Below are positions 23,746 through 33,245 of a DNA stretch of 47,881 bases, in pieces. A program made the translations under genes and the position numbers. A model generated the notes under the pieces. That model did not search any database, had not been told where the DNA came from, and was given only the letters and a program-made list of their open reading frames with translations. Origin of the DNA: Pelomonas sp046294815 (GTDB taxonomy: Bacteria > Pseudomonadota > Gammaproteobacteria > Burkholderiales > Burkholderiaceae_C); NCBI GenBank assembly GCA_046294815.1, contig JBKBOJ010000014.1:1-47881 (forward strand), written 5' to 3'. Position 1 is the first letter of the stretch. Each line of letters opens with the position of its first letter.

Positions 23746-24999
23746 TCAGCCGGGCCTCTTCATTTGGCAGGACGTGGGGGTCGACGACACATAGCTGTCG
23801 TACTGCTTCACCGGCACCAGCGTCATCCCCGTCTTCTCCGGGCTGTAGGGGTGCTTGGCATCGGCCTTCTGCCAGACCGTGATGAACAGAGGCTGCTGCA
23901 GCTGGTGGTCGGTCTTGCGCATGGTCACCTCGCCGTTGAAGCCCTTGACCGACAGGCCTTCCATCGCCGCGGCGACCTTGACCGGGTTGGTAGATTTGGC
24001 GTTGGCCATGGCTTGGCTCAGCATCGCGTAGATGTTGTAGATGCTGAGCGTGTACATGTCGTCGTTGAACTTCTGGTTGTACTCCTCCGCCAGCTTCTGA
24101 ATCTCGCCGCCCATGTTGTAGTGGCTGTAGGCCACCTGGAACACACGGCCCGCGCCGCCCGTGCCCAGCGCCGTGGGCGTGCCGGTCACGCCGGTGTAGT
24201 AGGTGAAGAACTTGCCGTTGTAGCCGGCCTCGTTGGCGGCCTTGACCAGCAGCGCCAGGTCGGACCCCCAGTTGCCGGTGATGACGGTGTCCGCACCGCT
24301 GGCCTTGATCTTGGCGATGTAGGGCGCGAAGTCGCGCACTTGGGCCAGCGGATGCAGATCCTCGCCGACGATCTGGATGTCCGGGCGCTTACGCGCCAGC
24401 GTCTCCTTGGCGTACTTGGCGACCTGGTGGCCGTGCGCGTAGTTCTGGTTCAGCAGGAAGACCTTCTTGACATCCGGCTGGTCCTTGATGAAGGACGACA
24501 GGGCCTCCATCTTCATCGACGTGTCGGCGTCGAAGCGGAAGTGCCAGTAGCTGCACTTGCTGTTGGTCAGATCAGGGTCCACCGCCGAGTAGTTCAGGTA
24601 GACGATTTCCTTGCCCGGGTTGCGCTCGTTGTGCTTCTGCACCGCATCGGACAGCGCCAACGCGACGCTGGAACCGTTGCCCTGCATGATGTAGCGGATG
24701 CCCTGGTCGGCCGCGGCCTTCAGCAGGTTCAGCGACTCGGCCGGGCTGAGCTTGTTGTCGAAGGTGACGACCTCGAACTTCACGCCGGCCGGGTTGCTCT
24801 TGTTGAACTTCTCACCGAGGAACTGGAAGGTCTTGACCTGGTTCTGACCCACGGGGCCCATCAGGCCGGAAAGCGCGTCGATGTAGGCGAGCTTGACGGT
24901 CTCGCCCTTCTGCGCCTGCGCTGCGCCGGCGGCGATCGCGAGGGCCGCAGCGGCCATCAGCGTACGCATGGGGAAGCGGGCCGAGGTGATGTCGAACAT
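23746..24999 (-). CDS. ABC transporter substrate-binding protein (LivK/HAAT type)
   Basis: Periplasmic binding protein of 417 residues, peripl_BP_6 fold. The signal peptide spans about residues 1-29 (RTLMAAAALAIAAGAAQAQ). The mature start KGETVKLAYIDALSGLMGPVG is typical of the family. The two-lobed core includes IRYIMQGNGSSVALALSD and SGADTVITGNWGSDLALLVKAA. The ligand cannot be deduced; the adjacent acyl-CoA ligase suggests a carboxylic or aromatic acid rather than Leu/Ile/Val. CAGGAG lies before the ATG; a second ATG at codon 11 would also leave a good signal peptide. Confidence 0.9.
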   Translation of the reverse strand: MFDITSARFPMRTLMAAAALAIAAGAAQAQKGETVKLAYIDALSGLMGPVGQNQVKTFQFLGEKFNKSNPAGVKFEVVTFDNKLSPAESLNLLKAAADQGIRYIMQGNGSSVALALSDAVQKHNERNPGKEIVYLNYSAVDPDLTNSKCSYWHFRFDADTSMKMEALSSFIKDQPDVKKVFLLNQNYAHGHQVAKYAKETLARKRPDIQIVGEDLHPLAQVRDFAPYIAKIKASGADTVITGNWGSDLALLVKAANEAGYNGKFFTYYTGVTGTPTALGTGGAGRVFQVAYSHYNMGGEIQKLAEEYNQKFNDDMYTLSIYNIYAMLSQAMANAKSTNPVKVAAAMEGLSVKGFNGEVTMRKTDHQLQQPLFITVWQKADAKHPYSPEKTGMTLVPVKQYDSYVSSTPTSCQMKRPG

Positions 25000-25053
25000 G
25001 CTTGTCTCCTGGTGTTGTGACGGGAAAGGAACTTTAGAGGTCTTGCGGCGCGT

Positions 25054-26700
<1,647 letters not shown>

Positions 26701-26834
26701 GCTTGTCTCCTGTCGGCGTTGTCGCCTCAGTCTAGCCCGCTGTTTCACGCACGGAACGTCACAACCGCGACCTTCGCCCCCCGGGGAAACACCCAGCCGA
26801 CGGAGGGCCAAACCGGCCTTACTACACTGCCGCG

Positions 26835-28283
26835 ATGAAACCGCTGGAAGGCCCCGCCTGGACCAACCGCTTCGCCGCGCTGGGACCCGATTTCTTCACC
26901 GAGCTGCCCGCCCAGGGCCTGCCCGACCCGCACTGGGTGGCGCACAGCCCGGCCTGCGCCGAACTGCTGGGCTGGCCGGCCGACTGGCCGATGCAGCACG
27001 ACGCGCTGGCCGTGTTCGCTGGCAACGCCGCCTGGCCCGGCATGCGGCCGCTGGCCAGCGTCTACAGCGGTCACCAGTTCGGCGTCTGGGCCGGCCAACT
27101 GGGAGACGGCCGGGCACTGTGGCTGGGCGAGGTGGACACGCCGGCCGGCCCGCATGAGCTGCAGCTCAAGGGCAGCGGACCGACGCCCTACTCGCGCCGC
27201 GGCGACGGCCGCGCCGTGCTGCGCTCGTCCATCCGCGAGTTCCTGTGCTCCGAGGCCATGGCCGCCCTGGGCGTGCCCACCACACGGGCGCTGTGCATCA
27301 CCGGCTCGGCGCTGCCAGTGCGGCGCGAGACGGTCGAGACGGCGGCCATCGTCACGCGCGTGGCGCCCAGCTTCATCCGCTTCGGTCATTTCGAGCACTT
27401 CGCTCACCACGACCGGCACGACGCGCTGCGTCGGCTGTCCGACTGGTTCATCGCCCACCACGCGCCCGAATGCGCCGACGCGCCCGAGCCGGTGGTGGCG
27501 CTGCTGCGCAAGGTGTCGCTGCAGACGGCCGACCTGATCGCCCACTGGCAGGCCCTTGGCTTCTGCCACGGCGTGATGAACACCGACAACATGTCCATGC
27601 TGGGCCTGACGCTGGACTACGGCCCGTTCGGTTTCATGGACGCCTTCGACCCCGGCCATGTCTGCAACCACAGCGACGAGCGCGGCCGCTATGCCTACGC
27701 GCGCCAGCCGGCCGTCGCGTTCTGGAACCTGCATGCGCTGGCCCAGGCGCTGCTGCCGCTGCTCGCTGGCGAGCCCGAGGCGGCGGGCGAGCGGCTGCTG
27801 GAGGCGGTGGAGGCCTACCGCGAACGCTTCGCCAGCCAGATGCTGATGCGCATGCGCATCAAGCTGGGCCTGCAAGGCGAGGACGCCGCCGACCAGGCCC
27901 TCATCGACGACCTGCTGAGGCTGATGGCGGCCTCCGCTGCCGACTTCACGATCACCTTCCGACGGCTGTCCCGGGCCTTGACGGACCCCGAGCCACTGCG
28001 CGAGCTGTTCATCGACCGCGCCGCGCTGGACGCCTGGCTGGCGCGCTGGCGCCCGCGTACCGCACCCGATGCCCAGGCCCGAATGCTGGCCGCCAACCCG
28101 GCCGTGGTGCTGCGCAACCACCTCGCCGAGGGCGCCATCCGCGCCGCACAGGCGGGCGACTTCGGCGAGACCGACCGGTTGCTGAAAGTTCTGAGCCGCC
28201 CGTTCGACGAACCCGAGAACCCCAGCGACGCGGCCCTGCCGCCCGACTGGGCCCGCAGCCTCGAAGTCTCCTGTTCCTCATGA
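26835..28283 (+). CDS. selO: Protein adenylyltransferase SelO
   Basis: Pseudokinase-fold enzyme that transfers AMP to protein Ser/Thr/Tyr, implicated in oxidative-stress responses (SelO/YdiU, UPF0061). It has 482 residues. Lys112 lies in ELQLKGSGPTPYSRRGDGR, and the metal-binding block MNTDNMSMLGLTLDYGPFGFMD (shown as MNTDNMSMLGL and DYGPFGFMD, about 248-270) is intact. The C-terminal SCSS has Cys where animal SelO carries selenocysteine. The stop overlaps msrB by ATGA. Confidence 0.95.
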   Translation: MKPLEGPAWTNRFAALGPDFFTELPAQGLPDPHWVAHSPACAELLGWPADWPMQHDALAVFAGNAAWPGMRPLASVYSGHQFGVWAGQLGDGRALWLGEVDTPAGPHELQLKGSGPTPYSRRGDGRAVLRSSIREFLCSEAMAALGVPTTRALCITGSALPVRRETVETAAIVTRVAPSFIRFGHFEHFAHHDRHDALRRLSDWFIAHHAPECADAPEPVVALLRKVSLQTADLIAHWQALGFCHGVMNTDNMSMLGLTLDYGPFGFMDAFDPGHVCNHSDERGRYAYARQPAVAFWNLHALAQALLPLLAGEPEAAGERLLEAVEAYRERFASQMLMRMRIKLGLQGEDAADQALIDDLLRLMAASAADFTITFRRLSRALTDPEPLRELFIDRAALDAWLARWRPRTAPDAQARMLAANPAVVLRNHLAEGAIRAAQAGDFGETDRLLKVLSRPFDEPENPSDAALPPDWARSLEVSCSS

Positions 28284-28705
28284 GCCACGACACCGCCAAG
28301 ACCTACCCCGTCCAGAAGACCGACGCCGAATGGCGCGCGCAGCTGGACCCGATGCAGTACCAGGTCACCCGCCACGCGGCGACCGAGCGCGCCTTCACGG
28401 GCAAGTACTGGGATCATTTCGAGGCCGGCCACTACAACTGCGTCGGCTGCGGCACGCCGCTGTTCGAGTCCGGCACCAAGTTCGATGCCGGCTGCGGCTG
28501 GCCCAGCTACTGGGCGCCGATCAACAGCGAGGTCATCGAGCGCGTGGTGGACCGCAGCCATGGCATGGTGCGCATCGAGGTGCGCTGCAACCGCTGCGGC
28601 AGCCACCTGGGGCATGTGTTCCCCGACGGCCCCGAGCCCACCGGCGAGCGCTACTGCATCAACTCGGCCGCCATCGATTTCGTCGACGAAAATCCTGGCC
28701 CATGA
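28280..28705 (+). CDS. msrB: Peptide-methionine (R)-S-oxide reductase
   Basis: Reduces the R-epimer of methionine sulfoxide in proteins. It has 141 residues. Structural zinc is bound by Cys54/Cys57 (CVGC) and Cys103/Cys106 (CNRC). The resolving Cys72 lies in AGCGWPSYW and the catalytic Cys126 in RYCINSAAIDF. There is no signal peptide, so it is cytoplasmic. It overlaps selO and yciB by 4 nt at each end, implying coupled translation. Confidence 0.97.
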   Translation: MSHDTAKTYPVQKTDAEWRAQLDPMQYQVTRHAATERAFTGKYWDHFEAGHYNCVGCGTPLFESGTKFDAGCGWPSYWAPINSEVIERVVDRSHGMVRIEVRCNRCGSHLGHVFPDGPEPTGERYCINSAAIDFVDENPGP

Positions 28706-29337
28706 AACTGCTGCTCGACTTCCTGCCGCTGATCCTGTTCTTCGTCGCCTTCAAGGGCGCCGAAGGCAAGCCCGAAGCCGCCGCGGCGTTTGCAACCCAG
28801 CACTTCGGCTTTCTGGTGCAGGGCGGAGTCGTCGGGCCCGCTGAGGCACCGGTGCTGCTGGCCACCCTGGTGGTCATGGCCGCCACGCTGGCGCAGGTGG
28901 CCATCCTGAAGCTGCGCGGCCGGAGAATCGACCTGATGCTGTGGATCAGCCTGGGACTGGTGGTGGTGCTGGGCGGCGCGACGATCTGGTTCCACAACGA
29001 GACCTTCATCAAGTGGAAGCCCACCGGGTTGTACTGGGTCATGGCGCTGACGCTGTGGGCCTCGCTGGCAGTCTTCGGCAAGAACCTGATCCAGTCCATG
29101 CTGGGCGGCGAGCTCAAGCTGCCCGACGCCGTCTGGGCGCGGCTGAACCACGCCTGGGTGCTGTTCTTCGCGCTGATGGGCGTGCTCAACCTCTACGTGG
29201 CCTACAACTTCTCGACGGCCACCTGGGCCAACTTCAAGGTCTTCGGCGTGACCGGACTCATGCTGGTGTTCACGCTCGCGCAAGGGCTCTACATGAGCAA
29301 GCACCTGCCCGCGCAGGAAGAGGACGGCAAGCCGTGA
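28702..29337 (+). CDS. yciB: Septation protein A / inner-membrane protein YciB
   Basis: Inner-membrane protein of 211 residues, YciB/IspA family, linked to septum formation and envelope integrity. The family start KLLLDFLPLILFFVAFK is intact. A second hallmark is FHNETFIKWKPTGLYW (about 103-118), and NHAWVLFFALMGVLNLYVAY follows near 150-170. Five to six membrane spans are visible. It overlaps msrB and adjoins bolA. Confidence 0.95.
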   Translation: MKLLLDFLPLILFFVAFKGAEGKPEAAAAFATQHFGFLVQGGVVGPAEAPVLLATLVVMAATLAQVAILKLRGRRIDLMLWISLGLVVVLGGATIWFHNETFIKWKPTGLYWVMALTLWASLAVFGKNLIQSMLGGELKLPDAVWARLNHAWVLFFALMGVLNLYVAYNFSTATWANFKVFGVTGLMLVFTLAQGLYMSKHLPAQEEDGKP

Positions 29338-29339
29338 GC

Positions 29340-29597
29340 ATGGCCAGCGAGATCGAGGCGCGGCTGCGCGCCGAGCTGGCGCCGCTGGAGTTCAGCCTGC
29401 GGGACGACAGCGCGGACCATGCCGGCCACGCCGGGGCCCGCGAAGGCGGCCACTTTCACGTCACCGTCCGCTCGGCGCGCTTTACAGGGCTGACAAGGGT
29501 GGCCCGCCACCGCCTCGTTTATCATTGTTTGTCCGACCTGATGCAGCGAGGCATCCACGCCCTGGCGATAGACGCCCGGGCCCCTGGAGAACCCTGA
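29340..29597 (+). CDS. BolA family protein
   Basis: An 85-residue BolA-like protein. It has the N-terminal helix IEARLRAELAPLEFSLRDDS, the FHVTVRSARFTGLTRVARHRLVYHCL core (FHVTVRSARFTGLT, RVARHRLVYHCL), and HALAIDARAPGEP at the end. BolA proteins act with monothiol glutaredoxins in Fe-S handling or as DNA-binding regulators. Here ATG 29340 is used; GTG 29334, overlapping the yciB stop, is possible. Family residues of the helix-turn-helix-like part are present. Last gene before a strong terminator. Confidence 0.9.
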   Translation: MASEIEARLRAELAPLEFSLRDDSADHAGHAGAREGGHFHVTVRSARFTGLTRVARHRLVYHCLSDLMQRGIHALAIDARAPGEP

Positions 29598-29620
29598 GAA
29601 GCCGGACCGATAGCGAACCG

Positions 29621-29646
29621 CGCGCCCGAACCGGGCGCGATTTTTT
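29621..29646 (+). terminator. Intrinsic terminator of the selO-msrB-yciB-bolA operon
   Basis: CGCGCCC, loop GAACC, GGGCGCG, then A and TTTTTT. A 7-bp GC stem with a six-T tract; it ends only 20 nt before the ppi gene start. Confidence 0.9.
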
Positions 29647-29666
29647 AGCCTGCCCCTCCCTCACTC

Positions 29667-30470
29667 ATGAAGAAGTTTGCGCTTGCCGCTGCGGTTGCCA
29701 CCTCCCTTGCGGCCCTTGTTCCAGCTGCTGCCGTCGCGCAGAACATCGCCATCGTCAACGGCAAACCGGTGCCCAAGGCCCGCGCCGAGGCGCTGATACA
29801 GCAGGTCACCAAGAACGGCCAGCAGCAGCGCAGCCCCGAGCTGGAGGCCCAGGTCAAGGACGAGGTCGTGCGGCGCGAGATCTTCATGCAGGCTGCCGAG
29901 AAGGCCGGCATCCCGCAATCGGCTGACTACAAAGCCCAGATGGAACTGGCCCGCCAGATGCTGCTCATCCGCGGCCTGATGGAAGACTTCCGCGCCAAGA
30001 ACCCGGTCAGCGACGCCGAGGCTCAGGCCGAGTACGACAAGTTCAAGGCCCAGAACAGCGGCGAGGAATACCGTGCCCGCCACATCCTGGTCGAGAAGGA
30101 AGAAGACGCCAAGGCGCTGATCGAGAAGATCAAGGCCGGCGGCAACTTCGAGGAACTGGCCAAGGCCAACTCCAAGGATACCGGCTCGGCGCAGAACGGC
30201 GGCGACCTGGACTTCGCCAACCCGAACAACTTCGTGCCCGAGTTCAGCAAGGCCATGACCGCGCTGAAGAAGGGCGAGATGACGCAGGAGCCGGTCAAGA
30301 CCCAGTTCGGCTATCACATCATCAAGCTCGAAGACACGCGCCCGGCGACCTTCCCGGCCTTCGACGACGTCAAGGCGCAGATCAAGCAGCGCATCGAGCA
30401 GACCAAGATGGCCGAGTTCCAGAAGAGCCTGATCGACAAGGCCAAGACCGACTACAAGTTCAGCAACTGA
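29667..30470 (+). CDS. Periplasmic peptidyl-prolyl cis-trans isomerase (parvulin type)
   Basis: Foldase of 267 residues. The signal peptide covers about residues 1-25 (FALAAAVATSLAALVPAAAVAQ). An N-terminal SurA-like helical part includes VNGKPVPKARAEAL. The PpiC parvulin domain spans about 130-225, with YRARHILVEKEEDAKALIEKI, SKDTGSAQNGGDLDF (typical GG-DL motif) and KTQFGYHIIKLED. It belongs to the PpiC/PrsA-like proteins common in Burkholderiales. The 20 nt before ATG are pyrimidine-rich, with no Shine-Dalgarno site. Confidence 0.93.
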   Translation: MKKFALAAAVATSLAALVPAAAVAQNIAIVNGKPVPKARAEALIQQVTKNGQQQRSPELEAQVKDEVVRREIFMQAAEKAGIPQSADYKAQMELARQMLLIRGLMEDFRAKNPVSDAEAQAEYDKFKAQNSGEEYRARHILVEKEEDAKALIEKIKAGGNFEELAKANSKDTGSAQNGGDLDFANPNNFVPEFSKAMTALKKGEMTQEPVKTQFGYHIIKLEDTRPATFPAFDDVKAQIKQRIEQTKMAEFQKSLIDKAKTDYKFSN

Positions 30471-30493
30471 TCCCGTCCGGCGTCAGCCCTGAA

Positions 30494-30515
30494 GGCCCGC
30501 TTCATGCGGGTCTTT
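30494..30515 (+). terminator. Intrinsic terminator after the PPIase gene
   Basis: GGCCCGC, loop TTCAT, GCGGGTC (one G-U pair), then TTTT; 24 nt after the stop and just before the next gene's ribosome site. Confidence 0.75.
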
Positions 30516-30534
30516 TGCCATCTGGAGACCGCCC

Positions 30535-31761
30535 ATGTCCGACGCCCTCAGCACCCGCCTCGTCCACGCCACCGGCGGCGACCGCAGCTCCGGCGGCGTG
30601 CACGCTGCCGTCCACCCCTCGGTGCAATACGCCTACGACAACGTGGAGGACCTGATCGGCGTCTTCCAGGGCAAGGTCAAGGGCAGCTTCAACTACGCCC
30701 GCCAGGGCACGCCCACCACGGCCGCGCTGGAGGCCGTCCTCACCGAGCTGGAGGGCGGCGTGGGCAGCGTCAGCTTCGCCACCGGCATGGCCGCGCTCAG
30801 CGCGCTGTTCCTGACGCTGCTCAAGAGCGGCGACCACCTGGTCACCAGCGCGCGCGTATTCGGCAACACCAACAGCCTGTTCCAGACGCTGGAGGGCCTG
30901 GGCATCGCCGTCAGCCGTGTGGATGCCGGCGACGTGGCCGCCGTGCGCGCCGCACTGCGGCCCGAGACGCGCATGGTCTTCGTCGAGACCATCGCCAACC
31001 CCAGCACCCGCATCCCCGACCTCGAAGGCCTGGGCGCGCTGTGCCGCGAGCGTGGACTGCTGTACGTGGTGGACAACACCGTCACCTCGCCCGCGCTGTG
31101 CCGCCCCAAGCGCTTCGGCGCCGGCCTGGTGATGAACTCGCTGACCAAGACCATCGCCGGCCACGGCGAGGTGCTGGGCGGCGTGGTGACCGACACCGGC
31201 TGCTTCGACTGGTCCACCTATCCCAACATCTTCCCCAACTATCGCCAGGGCGACGCCAAGGGCTGGGGCCTGCAGCAGATCCGCAAGAAGGGCCTGCGCG
31301 ACATGGGCGGCACGCTGTCCAGCGAAGCGGCGCACCGCATCCTGGTGGGCATGGAGACGCTGGAATTGCGACTGCAGCGCAGCAGTGACACGGCGCTCGC
31401 GCTGGCCCGCCATCTGGCCGCCCACCCCGCCATCGCCGCCATGCACTACCCCATGCTGGAAAGCCACCCCGAGCATGCACGGGCGCGTGACTGGTTCGGC
31501 AGCGGCTCGTGGATGATGGCCTTCGAGCTGCGCGACGCCAGCCGCATGGTGGACGTCATCAACCGCCTGCGCCTGCCGCTCAAGGCCACCGGCCTGGCCG
31601 ACACGCGCACGCTCATCATCCCGGTGGCACCGACGATCTTCTGGGAAATGGGCGCCGCGGCACGCGCAGCGATGGGCATTGCGGACGGGCTGGTGCGGCT
31701 GTCGGTGGGGCTGGAAGCGGCAGAAGACCTGATCGCCGACTTCGACCAGGCGCTGGCCTGA
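30535..31761 (+). CDS. Cys/Met metabolism PLP-dependent enzyme (cystathionine gamma-synthase family)
   Basis: Fold-type I PLP enzyme of trans-sulfuration, 408 residues. Family landmarks are FNYARQGTPTTAALEAVLTELEG (FNYARQGTPTTAALEAV), SFATGMAALSALF, VVDNTVTSPALCRPKRFGA and the PLP lysine in NSLTKTIAGHGEVLGG (about residue 206). LVRLSVGLEAAEDLIADF is the usual C-terminus. It could be O-succinyl/O-acetylhomoserine sulfhydrylase, cystathionine gamma-synthase or a lyase; the sequence alone does not decide. GGAG lies 7 nt before the ATG. It abuts the convergent ATPase gene with no gap (TGA|TCA). Confidence 0.85.
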   Translation: MSDALSTRLVHATGGDRSSGGVHAAVHPSVQYAYDNVEDLIGVFQGKVKGSFNYARQGTPTTAALEAVLTELEGGVGSVSFATGMAALSALFLTLLKSGDHLVTSARVFGNTNSLFQTLEGLGIAVSRVDAGDVAAVRAALRPETRMVFVETIANPSTRIPDLEGLGALCRERGLLYVVDNTVTSPALCRPKRFGAGLVMNSLTKTIAGHGEVLGGVVTDTGCFDWSTYPNIFPNYRQGDAKGWGLQQIRKKGLRDMGGTLSSEAAHRILVGMETLELRLQRSSDTALALARHLAAHPAIAAMHYPMLESHPEHARARDWFGSGSWMMAFELRDASRMVDVINRLRLPLKATGLADTRTLIIPVAPTIFWEMGAAARAAMGIADGLVRLSVGLEAAEDLIADFDQALA

Positions 31762-32433
31762 TCAAGCCGCGAGCCGGCCTGCCTCGATGCGCAGCTGCCG
31801 CTCGCAACGCGCCGCGATCTCGCGGTCGTGCGTGACCAGCACCAGCGTCGTGCCGGCCTCGCGGTTCAGCTCGAACATCAACGCCATCACCGCCGCGCCG
31901 GTCGCGAAGTCCAGACTGCCGGTCGGCTCGTCGGCCAGCAGCAGCGCCGGCCGCTGCACGAAGGCGCGCGCCAGCGCCACGCGCTGCTGCTCGCCGCCCG
32001 ACAGCACCCGCGGATAGTGGCCCAGGCGCTCGCCCAGGCCCACGCGCGTCAGCATGGCCGCGGCCTGGTCGCGCGCATCCGCGTCGCCGCGCAACTCCAG
32101 CGGCAGCATCACGTTCTCCAGCGCCGTCAGGTTGGGCAGCAGCTGGAAGTTCTGGAACACAAAGCCCAGTTCCTTCGCGCGCACCGCGGCACGCTGATCC
32201 TCGTCCAGCACGAACAAGTCCTGGCCGCGCAGCTTGACCGTGCCGCTGCTCGGCTTGTCCAGTCCCGCCAGGATGGCCAGCAACGTGCTCTTGCCCGAGC
32301 CCGAGGCGCCCACGATGGCCACCGACTCACGCGCCCTCAGCTCGAAACTGATGTCATGCAGAATCGTCAGCTCCCCGGTCGCGTCCTGCACGCGCTTGGT
32401 GATCTGCTCAACTTGGACGAGGACTTCAGGCAT
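31762..32433 (-). CDS. ABC transporter ATPase, YbbA/LolD-like
   Basis: A 223-residue ATPase of the MacB/LolD class. Walker A is GASGSGKST (about 44-52), then Q-loop FVFQNFQLLPNLTALENV, signature LSGGEQQRVALARAF, Walker B LLLADEPTGSLD and VTHDREIAARC. These proteins drive mechano-transmission rather than solute import (lipoprotein sorting, export or release). No MacB/FtsX-type permease lies next to it here, so its partner must be elsewhere. ATG 32433 shares CATG with the divergent tesA-like gene; longer upstream starts would read through that gene. The E. coli tesA-ybbA pair has the same divergent order, from memory. Confidence 0.88.
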   Translation of the reverse strand: MPEVLVQVEQITKRVQDATGELTILHDISFELRARESVAIVGASGSGKSTLLAILAGLDKPSSGTVKLRGQDLFVLDEDQRAAVRAKELGFVFQNFQLLPNLTALENVMLPLELRGDADARDQAAAMLTRVGLGERLGHYPRVLSGGEQQRVALARAFVQRPALLLADEPTGSLDFATGAAVMALMFELNREAGTTLVLVTHDREIAARCERQLRIEAGRLAA

Positions 32434-33076
32434 GTCGGGACTGCGGCGGCGAACAATGGTGGCGCACTTTAGCCTGGGGGTGCTGGCTGCCTGGACGTCA
32501 GGGGTCAATGCGGCCACCGACGCGCCGGTCATCCTCATCGTCGGTGACAGCCTGTCGGCCGAGTACGGCATCGCCGCCGGCAGCGGCTGGGTGGCCCTGC
32601 TGCAGAAGCGCCTGGCCGAGCAGAAAAAGCCCTACCGCGTCGTCAACGCCAGCATCAGCGGCGACACCACGGCCGGCGGCCGCAGCCGGCTGCCCGCGGC
32701 GCTGCGCACCCACAAGCCAGCCATCGTGGTGATCGAGCTGGGCGGCAACGACGCGCTGCGCGGCCTGCCGCTGGCCAGCACGCGCGACAACCTGCTGGCC
32801 ATGGCGCGCATGGCACAGGCGGCAGGGGCGAAGGTCGTGGTGGTGGGCATGCAGGTGCCGCCCAACTACGGCGCGCGCTATGCAAGCGACTTCGAGCGAC
32901 TTTTCACCGAAGTGGCCGAGCAGACGCGGGCCAGCCTGGTGCCATTCCTGCTGAAGGGCGTGGCCGACCGCAAGGACGCGCTGGAGTGGTTCCAGCCGGA
33001 CCGCATTCACCCGCTGGCCAAGGCGCATCCCACCATGCTGGACAACGTCTGGCCTGCGTTGCGGCCGCTGCTCTAG
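32432..33076 (+). CDS. tesA: SGNH/GDSL arylesterase (TesA-like)
   Basis: Periplasmic thioesterase/arylesterase/lysophospholipase, 214 residues. The signal peptide is about residues 1-28 (RRR n-region, then MVAHFSLGVLAAWTSGVNA). GDSL block: ILIVGDSLSAEYG with Ser40; block III GGNDALRG; catalytic pair DRIHP near the C-terminus. GAGGA lies 8 nt before ATG 32432, which supports this start over the inner ATG at 32456. Its stop TAG is part of repeat copy C. Confidence 0.92.
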   Translation: MSGLRRRTMVAHFSLGVLAAWTSGVNAATDAPVILIVGDSLSAEYGIAAGSGWVALLQKRLAEQKKPYRVVNASISGDTTAGGRSRLPAALRTHKPAIVVIELGGNDALRGLPLASTRDNLLAMARMAQAAGAKVVVVGMQVPPNYGARYASDFERLFTEVAEQTRASLVPFLLKGVADRKDALEWFQPDRIHPLAKAHPTMLDNVWPALRPLL

Positions 33077-33091
33077 GAGCCTGTCAGGCTT
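33070..33091 (+). repeat. Dispersed repeat, copy C
   Basis: Begins GCTCTAGGAGCCTGTCAGGC and matches the first 22 bases of copy A at 21 positions. It spans the tesA stop codon, as copy A spans the pbpG stop. Short AGCC/GGCT hairpin potential. Confidence 0.5.
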
Positions 33092-33245
33092 CGATCCGGC
33101 GACAGCAGGCGCCGATCGAGGTATTGAGCAATCCGGCCCACATGCCCCCCCCGCAGCGGCACTGGAGGCATTCACCACGCGATCGTGCAAGCAGGAAAAA
33201 GTCCCGCAGTTCGTCCCGCGGGGCTCATTCTCGGGGGCCTGGCGA
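33092..33245. other. Convergent intergenic region tesA / aspS
   Basis: About 150 nt with no recognisable gene; a run of Cs (near 33145) and Pro/Arg-like frames only. No strong terminator with a T-run was seen for aspS. Confidence 0.3.

Noticed and set aside
23764..25020. Plus-strand 418-codon frame opposite the binding-protein gene
   Set aside because: Shadow frame; the minus strand carries a signal peptide and a full periplasmic-binding fold.
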